A DNA stretch of 64,000 nt, from the NCBI GenBank assembly GCA_026388985.1, contig JAPLIS010000020.1, positions 62,001 through 126,000 on the forward strand. Direction: 5' to 3'. Below the pieces are notes generated by a model, which ran no database searches, was not told the origin of the DNA, and was given only the letters and a program-made list of their open reading frames with translations. A program made the position numbers and the translations under genes. This document shows, one piece after another, positions 9,860 to 18,719 of the stretch. Source of the stretch: Candidatus Babelota bacterium. Lineage in GTDB: Bacteria > Babelota > Babeliae > Babelales > Vermiphilaceae. Each line of letters begins with the position of its first letter. Positions within the stretch are counted from its first letter, which is position 1.

Positions 9860-9892
9860 AGTTTTGGAAAATTATAGGTAGTTTTTTGGTTT

Positions 9893-10471
9893 TTACAAAT
9901 CTTGTGATTTTTTTATTGCCAATCTGAGATCTTCTGTGAAGACTTCGAACAGTTTTGGGTTGCGAGCTATGTATGAAGGGTGATATGTTGGCACAACAAT
10001 AATGCCGTTAAAATCGATACTTTTACCTCTTTGGTGAGATATTTTTATTTTTTTTTCTATCAAGCCTTCGAGTGCTGTAGCACCAAGAACAAAAATAATT
10101 TTTGGATTGACAATGCGTATTTGTTTCATGAGAATCAGACTTTTGCACGTTTTTATCTCAAGCGGCAATGGCTTTCTATTCTTTGGAGGACGACATTTTA
10201 CTATGTTGCTGATAAACACATTTTCTCGTTTTAAGTTGACATGATTGAGGGCTTTGTTGAGAAGTTTTCCGGCTTTTCCTACAAAGGGTATACCGTTTCT
10301 ATCTTCTTGCGCCCCTGGCGCTTCACCAATAAAAAAAATAGCAGAATCCGGGTCGCCATCTCCAAAAACAATACGTGTTCTGCCTTGCTTTCCCAGAGGG
10401 CATGCAAGGCAGTTTTGATACGGGGCATAGAGTTGATCTAAAAGGGCTTGTTTATTTGTTTTTGAGTTCAT
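9893..10471 (-). CDS. Family 4 uracil-DNA glycosylase (Fe-S)
   Basis: Removes uracil from DNA to start base-excision repair. The 192 residues carry the family-4 water-activating motif GEAPGAQED (49-57) and the intercalation motif HPSY (164-167). Four cysteines, C21, C24, C93 and C109, have the C-x2-C...C-x15-C layout that binds the 4Fe-4S cluster of this family. VFISNIVKCRPPKNR is a further family signature. ATG at 10471 has a weak GAG upstream. It lies beside the proposed origin, 27 nt downstream of the clostripain-like gene on the same strand, so the two may be co-transcribed. Confidence 0.93.
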   Translation of the reverse strand: MNSKTNKQALLDQLYAPYQNCLACPLGKQGRTRIVFGDGDPDSAIFFIGEAPGAQEDRNGIPFVGKAGKLLNKALNHVNLKRENVFISNIVKCRPPKNRKPLPLEIKTCKSLILMKQIRIVNPKIIFVLGATALEGLIEKKIKISHQRGKSIDFNGIIVVPTYHPSYIARNPKLFEVFTEDLRLAIKKSQDL

Positions 10472-10498
10472 AGTCTCATATCTGCTTATAGTTTTGTT

Positions 10499-11959
10499 TT
10501 ATGTAGAAATATAGTTTTGTAAAAAAGTGTACCATTCATTTGTTGTCGCAAAATTAGTGAGTTGATATGATGTGTGAATTTTGGTTTCAGGCAGGTAGAT
10601 TGAAAGGCCTTTTGCTTTGCTTAAATTTTTACCAGCTCGATTGATGAGTACTGTTTTTTCTATAGCCAATTTACCTTCTTCTAGCAATACATTCAGACTG
10701 TTTTTTATAATTCTTTCATCTTCTTTTTTTATGAGCTGAAACAGCCCAAGATTTTTTTGTAAATTGCAGAAAAAATGATGGATATCTTTATAGCTCGGCT
10801 CATCAAATGATGTACAATGCGCCTTGCTATGACTTAACCATAGTGCTTTTTTGACGCTATTTAGGCTTTGCTTTTGTAGGGCCTCTGATAAAAGAAGAGC
10901 TATGTTGTTTACGATGCTTTCTAGCTCTTTTAAGGATCCAAGATTGATTGCCGATTGAGTAAAATCATTGGTAATCAGGCTGTAGCATTGTGCGTACATC
11001 GTTACAATGTTTTGCGCCAATTCTTCTTTGTTCATTGCCCCCCTAAGAAAAGGAGCAAGTGCTTTTGAGTAATCCCAGCCAGTTCCCAGTTCTACTTCTT
11101 GTGATCCACACATAATATCAGCATAAGGAGCAAGCAGGTTTCCTACTTCTATCATAGACATTAGGCAAGCATCAAACCCGACAATGCTTAATTTTTTCCC
11201 TTTTAAAATATTTTGAGTTATGGTTTTTAGAGCAAGCTCAAGTTTTTTATTCGTTAGGTAGTTTCCTGTAGTGTCATCCCAGCATATACCTCTATATGTT
11301 GTTTTGCCTTCAATAAGATCTATAAAGCCACTAGTGCGATCAAGTTCAAATTTTTTAAGAAGTGGGTTAAAAGAAAAGAGATCCACAGGATTAAATACTC
11401 GTCCTCGTACAGGGTCACAAGCCCCTGTTCCATGGTTCCATAAAATAAGAGCATAATCATCGGCAGGGTAGTTGTTAAAGGCCCAATTGCAGCATGAAAT
11501 CAGCGTTTTTGGGTCGCCGCTATCCATTTGTTGAGTCAGGGGATCGTTTGCGTTTACATGGATAACTTTATCTTTTTCAACATAATATCTGCGGGTTATT
11601 TTATTGTTTCCCGCTACCTTTATGTCAATGTGTACTAAAATGTTGATATATTGATTTGAGCCTATTTCTGCCAATTGTTTAATGTTGCGTGCTGCAAAGC
11701 TTCGCAAATCATTGTCGGCAGCCATATAAACAACGAATGTCCATGATTTTTTATCTTTCTTGGGAATTCGTGTTTTGCCAGAAGCAGGAACTTTAAGGGT
11801 ATTTTTTTTTTCAAGAGATGTTATTTCGCTAAACAGTTCATCAGGATGATCATTGATGAAAGATTTTTTACATTCTACCTGCGTGCCAAGAGAAAAGAGC
11901 AGCAAGAGTGGTATATGTTGGGATAGTGTTTTTAATTTTTTAAAAAATAATTTTTCCAT
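10499..11959 (-). CDS. Exported clostripain-family (C11) cysteine protease
   Basis: The 486 residues begin with a hydrophobic signal-like segment (about 14-27, ending near GTQVEC). The C11 fold is clear: VYMAADNDL (78-86), the catalytic His in WNHGTG (H176), and the nucleophile in GFDACLM (C265), followed by GSQEVELGTGWDY. Clostripain-type enzymes cleave after Arg or Lys and often mature by self-cleavage. C-terminal about 190 residues are helical and unassigned. AGGGGAG precedes the ATG. Export plus clan CD chemistry suggests digestion of host or environmental proteins (inference). Minus strand, head-on to replication from the proposed origin. Confidence 0.88.
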   Translation of the reverse strand: MEKLFFKKLKTLSQHIPLLLLFSLGTQVECKKSFINDHPDELFSEITSLEKKNTLKVPASGKTRIPKKDKKSWTFVVYMAADNDLRSFAARNIKQLAEIGSNQYINILVHIDIKVAGNNKITRRYYVEKDKVIHVNANDPLTQQMDSGDPKTLISCCNWAFNNYPADDYALILWNHGTGACDPVRGRVFNPVDLFSFNPLLKKFELDRTSGFIDLIEGKTTYRGICWDDTTGNYLTNKKLELALKTITQNILKGKKLSIVGFDACLMSMIEVGNLLAPYADIMCGSQEVELGTGWDYSKALAPFLRGAMNKEELAQNIVTMYAQCYSLITNDFTQSAINLGSLKELESIVNNIALLLSEALQKQSLNSVKKALWLSHSKAHCTSFDEPSYKDIHHFFCNLQKNLGLFQLIKKEDERIIKNSLNVLLEEGKLAIEKTVLINRAGKNLSKAKGLSIYLPETKIHTSYQLTNFATTNEWYTFLQNYIST

Positions 11960-12048
11960 AGAGCTCCCCTTTTTATTTAGGCTTTCTGTATAACATAATT
12001 CTTATAAGTTACTGTACGCTATTAATATAAGCATACGCAATACTTTGG

Positions 12049-13179
12049 TCATTTGGTTTTGCAAGCTAGATATAAGTGATTTATCCATGCAAGGCCAAAA
12101 GTGAGTGAAAAGCTGAGCTGAAAGTCGAGAAAAAAGAGCTGAATCGGGTTAAAAAAAAGAACAAAAATGGTTACAAGGGTAAGTATGTGTAAAAAATGCG
12201 TTCGCATGCTTAGCATGTTGCATAAAATACATAATAGGAATGAATAAAATGCACGCAAAAAAGAAACAGATGGCCAACTAAGGGCGAAATAAATAATGCT
12301 GAGCGCAAAAAGAATAGCTTGTTTAAACAAAAAACAAATAGGAAGCAGTCGAAACAGTATGTGCCAAATAAGCGCAAAAATAGTTAAATGCAGGCCTGAT
12401 CTGGCAAGATAATGTGAAATTCCCCATTGTTTAAACTGATTGGCAAGAGTATCAATCGTTTGCTTATTGAGTGATCGATTGCCAAGAAAAAGAGAAGAAA
12501 AAAGGGCAAAGCTTTTTGCGGGCATTTTGTTGCGTAGGCGCTGAAAAACATTCTGCTTTGCGACAAAAAGCCAACGATAAAAAGAATACTCGGGGCGATC
12601 TATAAGAATATAGTCACATTCTAAGCAAAAAACAGTAGAGGTAAGGCCTTCCTTTATAAGATACTGCAAAAAAGACTCGCTCAATGGTTTTTTGATAGCT
12701 ATGTTGTTGATTTGAACTTTGTCAGATACCATCCAGGCGTTGATGGTGGGGGTGTATAGTTGAATATATACGTCGATAGTCTTCCAGTCGCCAGTGTTTG
12801 TTTGCAGCTCATTAAGGTGAAGAATGGCACATTGTTTCATTCTTGCATGTTCTACCGGTTCAATAGTAGTGATAACGCCTTTAATGGCTTTTGCTGTTTC
12901 TTGGTAGTTATTATAAAAGTGGTAAAAGGAGGAACATTGTTGTTTATAGCGAATATGCCCTAAAGCAAAACTTGCCAGAACAATAAGCACCCCGGTAGGT
13001 ATTTTTTTGCCCATGACATGTGAAATGATACCAGCAATAGGTGCCAAAGAAAGCAGTATATATACGTAAAAATAAGGTGTTATGCAGGTAGCACTTAGAA
13101 TCCCACCTATATAAAAGCATGTTGCCCCAAGAAGCATGTGGACATTGAGAGCAATAAAGGAATTAGGAAAGAATTTCAC
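12049..13179 (-). CDS. comEC: ComEC/Rec2 N-terminal half (competence membrane channel)
   Basis: ComEC forms the inner-membrane channel for DNA uptake. This 376-residue protein has the N-terminal membrane segments (about 15-75), the small soluble OB-like region (95-165) and the start of the Competence domain: SLFLGNR (229-235), LARSGLHLTIF (258-268) and FLDFQLSFSLTFGLAW near the end. It stops just after the LSF segment, about half-way through the Competence domain. The missing part (later membrane segments and the metallo-beta-lactamase-like domain) is encoded separately at 51360-52370 on the same strand. The start codon appears to be GTG (13177-13179); an ATG 14 codons later is possible. Confidence 0.85.
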   Translation of the reverse strand: MKFFPNSFIALNVHMLLGATCFYIGGILSATCITPYFYVYILLSLAPIAGIISHVMGKKIPTGVLIVLASFALGHIRYKQQCSSFYHFYNNYQETAKAIKGVITTIEPVEHARMKQCAILHLNELQTNTGDWKTIDVYIQLYTPTINAWMVSDKVQINNIAIKKPLSESFLQYLIKEGLTSTVFCLECDYILIDRPEYSFYRWLFVAKQNVFQRLRNKMPAKSFALFSSLFLGNRSLNKQTIDTLANQFKQWGISHYLARSGLHLTIFALIWHILFRLLPICFLFKQAILFALSIIYFALSWPSVSFLRAFYSFLLCILCNMLSMRTHFLHILTLVTIFVLFFNPIQLFFLDFQLSFSLTFGLAWINHLYLACKTK

Positions 13180-13378
13180 CTATAGGGTCTCAATAAAATA
13201 GTATACCATTATTATATTATAAACAATTAATCTAATTTTATAATAGTATGTATTTTAAAAAAAAGGAATTATTAGTGATTGGTAATCTTTTTTTCTACAT
13301 ATACAGATTTAAAATTTGCTTGTACATTTAGTCAACATTAAAAGAGTGGTATGAGTTGTTTTATTGAAATGGAGCTTT

Positions 13379-16261
13379 ATGAGAAAAAAAATGTTATTTT
13401 TTCTATGTTTTTTGACGGTACTATTTATTAACGAAACAAAAACAGAGCCGATTAAAGTTGGGAAAATAAATATGGTTTCAGATATGCATGATGGTGAAAA
13501 TAAGAGAGAAAGTGGAGATAGTGTGTCAATACATAGAAAGTCAGAAACAATGACAGAGTCATTGATAGATACAAAATCAGAATTGCTGCCAAAGACAGAA
13601 TCAGAGCAGCGCAATCATGTGCGTAAATACACCCTTGAAAATGGCCTAGTTGTTCTAGTAAGGGTCTTGCATACTGTGCCAAGTGTATCCATTCAATTGT
13701 GGTACAATGTTGGTTCCAAAGATGAGCATGATGGGGAACGAGGAATTGCTCATCTAATTGAGCATATGATTTTTAAAGGCACTAAAAAGCTGTCTGAGTC
13801 AGATATTAATACCATAGCACACATGCTTTCTGGCAGTATTAATGCATTTACTTCATATGATTACACGGGCTATTTATTCAACCTGCCATCTCATAACTGG
13901 AAGCAGGTTTTTCCTATTATGGCCGATTGCATGGAAAATTGTGTTTTCAAGGAGGATATGTTGAGCTCTGAAATGAAGGCGGTTATTCAAGAATTAAAAA
14001 TGTATCGCGATAAATACATGCGTAGCTTGATAGATGAACAAATAGGGCTTATTTTTGCTGACCATCCTTATCATCATCCAATTATTGGCTATAAGCAAGA
14101 TTTGTGGAATGTTAAAGCTGCCGATTTGTTAGCTTTTTATAAAAAACACTATAAACCAAATAACGCTACGCTGGTAGTTGTTGGCGATGTTGATCCTGAT
14201 GAAGTATTTAAACAGGCGGTACAAGACTTTGGGCACATAAAAGCTGATCCATTATATACAAAAGAAGAGTTTTACTTCAATCAAGATATATCTGCTAAAG
14301 CAATAGAAATGTATCGTGATGTATCACAACCCCAAGTGGTATTTACGTTTGTTGTTCCTGGTTCTCATGCAAAAAAAGATCATATTATATCTTTAGCTGA
14401 GTTAGTCTTGGGTTATGGAAACAGTTCGCGACTATATAAAAAAATAGTAGAAGAGTTGCAATTGGCAACTTCATTGGGATGTATGTCGGAAGAGCTTTTT
14501 GATCATGGCTTATTCTTTATAATTGTTGAGCCAAAAGATGCTGAAAGTATTGATGCTATTCAGGTGGCTATCAAGCAGGAACTACTTGACATTGCTGCAA
14601 ATGGGGTAACAGATGAAGAATTAACTCGTGCCATTAAGCAAACAAAAATAGACCTTTATTCTTTGCTTGAAGAGAATGAGAGCCAGGCTTATGAGATTGG
14701 TAAGTACTTTTTAGCCACTGGGGACCCTGATTATGTGTTTAATTATCTTAATTTCTCATATGATCAATTAAAAAAAGAAACTAATGATATGATTGCGCAG
14801 TATTTACGGCCAACCTTAATGCATAAGGGAGCCATTCTTCCATTGCCAGAAACTGAAAAACAAGAATGGGCCAAGTTGCAAAAAATATCTGACGCTGGCG
14901 ATCAACGTATTTTATCTGGCAGAGTCCGTACCTCTGAAGTTGAGCCGCCTGTGTATGCTGCAACCATTAAAGTTGGCACGAGAGAATCTTTTGATTTTCC
15001 TAAGCCAAAAAGAGCTACCTTATCAAATGGCATAAAGGTTTTGTATCATCACACTGATAATACGCCCAAAATAGATATTATTATGTCTTTAGCTGCCCGT
15101 TCTTATTGTGACAGTGAGGAGTTGCCAGGGCTATATAATTTTGTAGCACGTATGATGACTGAAGGCACAAAAAAGTATACTGCACAGGAATTTGCACGTA
15201 TTATTGAGTTGCGCGGTATAAGTATATCCGTTTCTCCGGGTAAAATTGCCATGAATCTTTTGAGCGAAGATCTGCCATTTGCATTGGAAATTTTGAATGA
15301 AGTTCTTACCAGTGCTATTTTTAATGAAAAAGAAATAGAAAAGGTTCGTACGCAAATTAGGTCACAGTTAAAGCGCTTTTGGGATGAACCTAATTCATTT
15401 AGTGGTCAGCTAGTAAGGCAAGAACTGTACAAAGGGCATCCATATAGCAAAAACATTTTAGGCACCAAAGAATCTATAGATGCTATTGGCAAAAAAGATT
15501 TAATAGATTTTTATCATAGATATATTACCCCACAGGGGGCACGTATTGCAATTGTTGGTGATTTGCAACAGTATGATTTAATAAAAGAATTAGAGAGCAA
15601 GTTGGGGCAATTTAAGGGTGATTCTATTGCGCCAACAGTTTTTCCTGTTTTAACCTGCAATCGGGCTCATGAGATTAATTATCCAATTAACCGTGACCAA
15701 GTGGTTTTGTTTTTAGCAGGGTTGTCGGTTGATAGGAAGCACCAAGATTATGATAAGTTGATGCTTTTTGATCAAATATTTGGCGGTGGGGTACTAGGTT
15801 CTATGAGTTCACGCTTATTTGATTTGCGCGAACAGTCAGGTCTTTTTTATACTATTAATGGCTCGCTTATAGCCGGGGCTGATGAGCAGCCAGGTATGGT
15901 TATGGTAAAAACTATTGTATCTCTTGATCGTTTAGCTGAATCGGAAAAAGCTATCAAAAATACTATGCAAACAGTGGTTGAAACTATAACTCCGCAAGAA
16001 TTTACTGAAGCAAAAAGTGCTGTTATCAATTCATTGGTTAATAATTTTACTTCAACTGACCGTATGGCCGAAGCATTTTTATTTGTAGATAAATATAATT
16101 TTCCTGCAGACTTTTTTGATACCAGAGCGCAACAGTTAGAAAAAATTACGTTAGATCAGGTTAAAGAGGCCGCGCATAAAATACTTGAAAATAAAGATTT
16201 GCTAACAGTTCGTGTTGGGCGCATAGATTCTTTAGATAAAAAAGAGGAATCTAAAGAATAG
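13379..16261 (+). CDS. Exported M16 zinc protease, two M16 units fused
   Basis: A 960-residue pitrilysin/insulinase-family protease. ATG at 13379 is preceded by GGAG and gives a good signal peptide (MRKKMLFFLCFLTVLFIN); the frame is open to a TTG five codons earlier. The first M16 unit has the inverted zinc motif HLIEH (125-129) with the third ligand Glu downstream in SSEMKAVIQELKMYRD. The second unit, from about residue 535, has no HxxEH and is the inactive partner, as in the zinc-protease plus M16-like fusions of other bacteria. Periplasmic degradation of peptides or misfolded proteins is the usual role. Convergent with the first ubiquitin-like gene and separated from it by a bidirectional hairpin. 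Confidence 0.93.
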   Translation: MRKKMLFFLCFLTVLFINETKTEPIKVGKINMVSDMHDGENKRESGDSVSIHRKSETMTESLIDTKSELLPKTESEQRNHVRKYTLENGLVVLVRVLHTVPSVSIQLWYNVGSKDEHDGERGIAHLIEHMIFKGTKKLSESDINTIAHMLSGSINAFTSYDYTGYLFNLPSHNWKQVFPIMADCMENCVFKEDMLSSEMKAVIQELKMYRDKYMRSLIDEQIGLIFADHPYHHPIIGYKQDLWNVKAADLLAFYKKHYKPNNATLVVVGDVDPDEVFKQAVQDFGHIKADPLYTKEEFYFNQDISAKAIEMYRDVSQPQVVFTFVVPGSHAKKDHIISLAELVLGYGNSSRLYKKIVEELQLATSLGCMSEELFDHGLFFIIVEPKDAESIDAIQVAIKQELLDIAANGVTDEELTRAIKQTKIDLYSLLEENESQAYEIGKYFLATGDPDYVFNYLNFSYDQLKKETNDMIAQYLRPTLMHKGAILPLPETEKQEWAKLQKISDAGDQRILSGRVRTSEVEPPVYAATIKVGTRESFDFPKPKRATLSNGIKVLYHHTDNTPKIDIIMSLAARSYCDSEELPGLYNFVARMMTEGTKKYTAQEFARIIELRGISISVSPGKIAMNLLSEDLPFALEILNEVLTSAIFNEKEIEKVRTQIRSQLKRFWDEPNSFSGQLVRQELYKGHPYSKNILGTKESIDAIGKKDLIDFYHRYITPQGARIAIVGDLQQYDLIKELESKLGQFKGDSIAPTVFPVLTCNRAHEINYPINRDQVVLFLAGLSVDRKHQDYDKLMLFDQIFGGGVLGSMSSRLFDLREQSGLFYTINGSLIAGADEQPGMVMVKTIVSLDRLAESEKAIKNTMQTVVETITPQEFTEAKSAVINSLVNNFTSTDRMAEAFLFVDKYNFPADFFDTRAQQLEKITLDQVKEAAHKILENKDLLTVRVGRIDSLDKKEESKE

Positions 16262-16304
16262 TTTTATAGAACTAGTTTTTGTATATATCTTTTTAAATAA
16301 CAAT

Positions 16305-16350
16305 AAAAAGTAGCAGCTATGTTTATAACCATAGCTGCTACTTCTTATTT
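16305..16350. terminator. Bidirectional terminator
   Basis: A 12-bp perfect stem GTAGCAGCTATG/CATAGCTGCTAC (16310-16341, 8-nt loop) between two convergent genes, with TTTTT on the minus-strand side and a T-rich run on the plus side. Confidence 0.8.
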
Positions 16351-16387
16351 AATTATGAGTGTATTTATGTGCTGCATAAGATAAAAT

Positions 16388-16861
16388 TTATCTTATGCCT
16401 CTAGTGTCTATTACTTGTACAAATCCATTGTTTTGCCCTTGCCATCCAGACAATGGAGCCAGTTGGTTTATTTTCCTTGCCTGTGAGACAATTGAGATTC
16501 TGTCGACGGGTATCCCTGTTGCCGCAGATATTTTATTTTTAAAAGTAAGCCATGTGTCTGAGGGTTCTATGTTTATCTCGGCAACACTTCTTCCCACGCC
16601 TCTAATAGGTCTTCCTGGTACCGTTATGAACATTTTTGCTCCTGCATCCCTTGTAGTCATACCAACGTCAGCACATGTTGGTTCAGCTAGTTGCAAAGGT
16701 AAAACGTCAACACCTCTTGGGAGGCCTTGAATAAATCGAGCCCATTCTTCAGGACTCATGTCTCGAGCTGGTCCAGTTTCTGCTGCAGCAAAAAGAGCTT
16801 GTGAGCAACCACCAAGGGCGGTAATTAAAAAAACATGTAATAAGTATTTATGATTAAACAT
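16388..16861 (-). CDS. Exported protein with C-terminal ubiquitin-like domain (copy 1)
   Basis: 157 residues. N-terminus MFNHKYLLHVFLITALGGC is a signal peptide with a lipobox-like LGGC; an AxA site near 25-27 is the alternative. Residues 30-68 share a motif (GPARDMSPEEWARFIQGLPR) with the next gene. Residues 97-157 align with human ubiquitin 16-76 without a gap: EPSDT (99-103) is identical to ubiquitin 18-22, K27 and K29 match K108 and K110, GIP matches, and core positions are hydrophobic throughout; I count 15 identities in 61. The protein ends exactly where ubiquitin ends, but with TRGIR instead of RLRGG, so no C-terminal diglycine. K48 and K63 are Arg and Asn. Function unknown; a ubiquitin mimic acting in a host cell is inferred. 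Confidence 0.75.
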   Translation of the reverse strand: MFNHKYLLHVFLITALGGCSQALFAAAETGPARDMSPEEWARFIQGLPRGVDVLPLQLAEPTCADVGMTTRDAGAKMFITVPGRPIRGVGRSVAEINIEPSDTWLTFKNKISAATGIPVDRISIVSQARKINQLAPLSGWQGQNNGFVQVIDTRGIR

Positions 16862-16979
16862 ATTTAAGTTCTTTATTGGTAAAGCATCATATTGATGCTA
16901 ACTAAAATTACTGCTTTATTTTTAGACAGATATATTTCATAAATTTTGAGCGCAATCATAAGTTTTTTAAAAAAATAAT

Positions 16980-17600
16980 TTATCTTTTTTCTTTTGGTAC
17001 CTTATTTTTTGCCATATACATAGTATCTTGGTCTTGACGCCATCCCAGCAAATCTTTCAGTTCATTTATTAGCCTGCCATATCGTAGTATTAACATGTCT
17101 TTGATAGGTATACCGGTTGCAGCAGATGTTTTATTTTTTAAAATGAGCCATGTATCTCCAGGCTCTATATTTATATTATAATAGTGCTCGTTTGCCTTTA
17201 TTGTGGTTTGTACATTTCCTACTATGCCAAGATCAGCACATGTCAGTTCGGCCAGACACAGAGGTAAATCGGCAGCACCTCTTGGAATTCCTTGTATAAA
17301 TTGAGCCCATTCTTCTGGACTCATCTCTCGAGCTGGTCCAGTACCACCCAATTGTGCTTGCGCAGCAGCCGTAATACGTAACTCCCGCTCCCTTGAAGCT
17401 TCTTTTCTCAGGCTTTCAACATATTCTGCCGGCGTAATGAGCTCAGCTGGGATACGTGCCAATTTTTGCCTTTCCTCCCATATCTCAAGCGTAGGTAAAA
17501 CCATTGTATGGTTAGCTTCTGCTGCGGCAAAAAGAGCTTGCGAGCAACCACCAGAAATGGCAATTAAAAAAACATATAATAGATATTTATAATTAAACAT
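16980..17600 (-). CDS. Exported protein with C-terminal ubiquitin-like domain (copy 2)
   Basis: Paralogue of the downstream gene, 206 residues from ATG at 17600 (AAGGTC upstream; signal peptide MFNYKYLLYVFLIAISGGC). The frame is open 23 codons further up, but that extension would hide the signal peptide. A charged helical insert (30-85) is unique to this copy, followed by the shared motif GPAREMSPEEWAQFIQGIPR and a ubiquitin-like domain from about 140: IEPGDTWLILKNK, GIP, LILRYGRLINELKDLLGW, which lines up with ubiquitin EPSDT...KAK...GIP...LIFAGKQLEDGRTLSDY with one extra residue. The tail is basic (VPKEKR) with no Gly-Gly. Same strand and 118 nt upstream of copy 1; likely a tandem duplication. 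Confidence 0.72.
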   Translation of the reverse strand: MFNYKYLLYVFLIAISGGCSQALFAAAEANHTMVLPTLEIWEERQKLARIPAELITPAEYVESLRKEASRERELRITAAAQAQLGGTGPAREMSPEEWAQFIQGIPRGAADLPLCLAELTCADLGIVGNVQTTIKANEHYYNINIEPGDTWLILKNKTSAATGIPIKDMLILRYGRLINELKDLLGWRQDQDTMYMAKNKVPKEKR

Positions 17601-17733
17601 AAAGAGACCTTCTTTTTTATATAAAACATAATAACTGTTTTTCCTATTAATTATCATATTAACTATCATGTAACAAGGGTATCATAGGCAGAAATTTTGC
17701 TTCAGATAAATATGATGTGGCACCAAAATAGTT

Positions 17734-18648
17734 TTAGCTTTGGCATTTATTTTGGATGCTTTTTATCTGCTGTACACATATTTCTAATTTTTTTTGTTCT
17801 TGCAAATCAAGAGAAATGGGCAGTATTTTTTCGATTCCCCGTTCGCCCAAAACAGCGGGTAAGCTCAAGCAAACACCGAGCTCTTCTTGATAACAAGATA
17901 GTGGCATTATCATTTTTTGGTTAAAAATAATTGCTTCACACATGACTGCAACACAGGTGGCGATGCCGAAGTAAGTTGCATCTTTGCAGGCAATAATGTC
18001 ATAAGCCTTATTGCGTGTTTGTTCTTCAATTCTATCACGATCATCTTGGGTAAAACGTGGAAAGTTTTTCAAATTGATCCCGCCAACATGGGCAGATGAC
18101 CAGGCTGCAAATTGCGTATCTCCATGTTCGCCAAGCATGTATGCACATACTGATTGTTCCGCCACAGATAATTGCTGTGCGATAAGTCCCCTCAAACGGT
18201 GCGTATCTAAAAGAGTTCCTGTGCCAAAAATGTGGGTAGTGGGTAGATCTATGTGTTGTTGCGTATAGAGAGTTAATATATCAACAGGATTTGTTACTAC
18301 AATTATAATGGCATTGGTATGTATGGGCTTTATTGATTGAATAATTGCAGTAACTATGAGCGTGTTCGCATTAATAAGCTCTGTCCGTGTTTGCCCCTGC
18401 TTTTGCCTGATACCTGCAGCAATGACAATGATATCAGCTTGCCCCGCTTCACGTGCCGAGCCTTTATGAATTGATGAGCAGCGTGAGAAGGGTAATGCAT
18501 CTGATAGGTCTAATATTTCGCCCAGGCAACGTTTTTCATCAACGTCTACTAGTAAAATTTCAGCGGCACTGTTTTTTAATATGAGCGCATAAGCGGTTGC
18601 TGTTCCAACGGCACCCGCTCCTATAATGGCTATTTTTGTATGTTTCAT
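17734..18648 (-). CDS. ldh: L-lactate dehydrogenase
   Basis: NAD-dependent reduction of pyruvate to lactate, regenerating NAD in fermentation. The 304 residues start with the Rossmann motif GAGAVGTATAYAL; the substrate-specificity loop reads IRQKQGQTR, with Gln at the position that is Gln in LDH and Arg in malate dehydrogenase, so LDH is preferred. TNPVDI, FGTGTLLDTHRLR and the active-site His in LGEHGDTQ are present. ATG is preceded by AGGA. Together with enolase it suggests at least the lower part of glycolysis. Divergent from the MutY-like gene across an intergenic palindrome. Confidence 0.9.
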   Translation of the reverse strand: MKHTKIAIIGAGAVGTATAYALILKNSAAEILLVDVDEKRCLGEILDLSDALPFSRCSSIHKGSAREAGQADIIVIAAGIRQKQGQTRTELINANTLIVTAIIQSIKPIHTNAIIIVVTNPVDILTLYTQQHIDLPTTHIFGTGTLLDTHRLRGLIAQQLSVAEQSVCAYMLGEHGDTQFAAWSSAHVGGINLKNFPRFTQDDRDRIEEQTRNKAYDIIACKDATYFGIATCVAVMCEAIIFNQKMIMPLSCYQEELGVCLSLPAVLGERGIEKILPISLDLQEQKKLEICVQQIKSIQNKCQS

Positions 18649-18719
18649 ACCTATCCTAATTTTGATCTATCTGTTTTTAGGTTTACACTAAAGAAATAAG
18701 AAAATAAGTAGTGGGCGTG

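Larger units (their letters stand above)
9386..9892. other. oriC: Candidate replication origin (oriC)
   Basis: A 507-bp gene-free region between nusA and the uracil-DNA glycosylase gene. It contains an AT-rich stretch (9541-9600: 49 of 60 bases A/T), then seven copies of the 9-mer TTATCCAAC/TTCTCCAAC, three on the minus strand and four on the plus strand, mostly one helical turn apart. Plus-strand base skew flips here: 7 C/4 G in 9541-9600, 16 G/5 C in 9601-9660, with C>G in genes to the left and G>C in genes to the right, even on non-coding strands. Negative-to-positive GC skew is the sign of an origin, not a terminus. dnaA and dnaN are not adjacent, so this is an inference. Confidence 0.65.

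Noticed and set aside
13309-13614. 101-codon minus-strand frame over the start of the M16 gene
   Set aside because: Overlaps the signal peptide region of a certain gene and shows no features of its own.
17601-17669. Upstream extension of ubiquitin-like copy 2
   Set aside because: Would bury the signal peptide shared with copy 1; the ATG at 17600 has the ribosome site.
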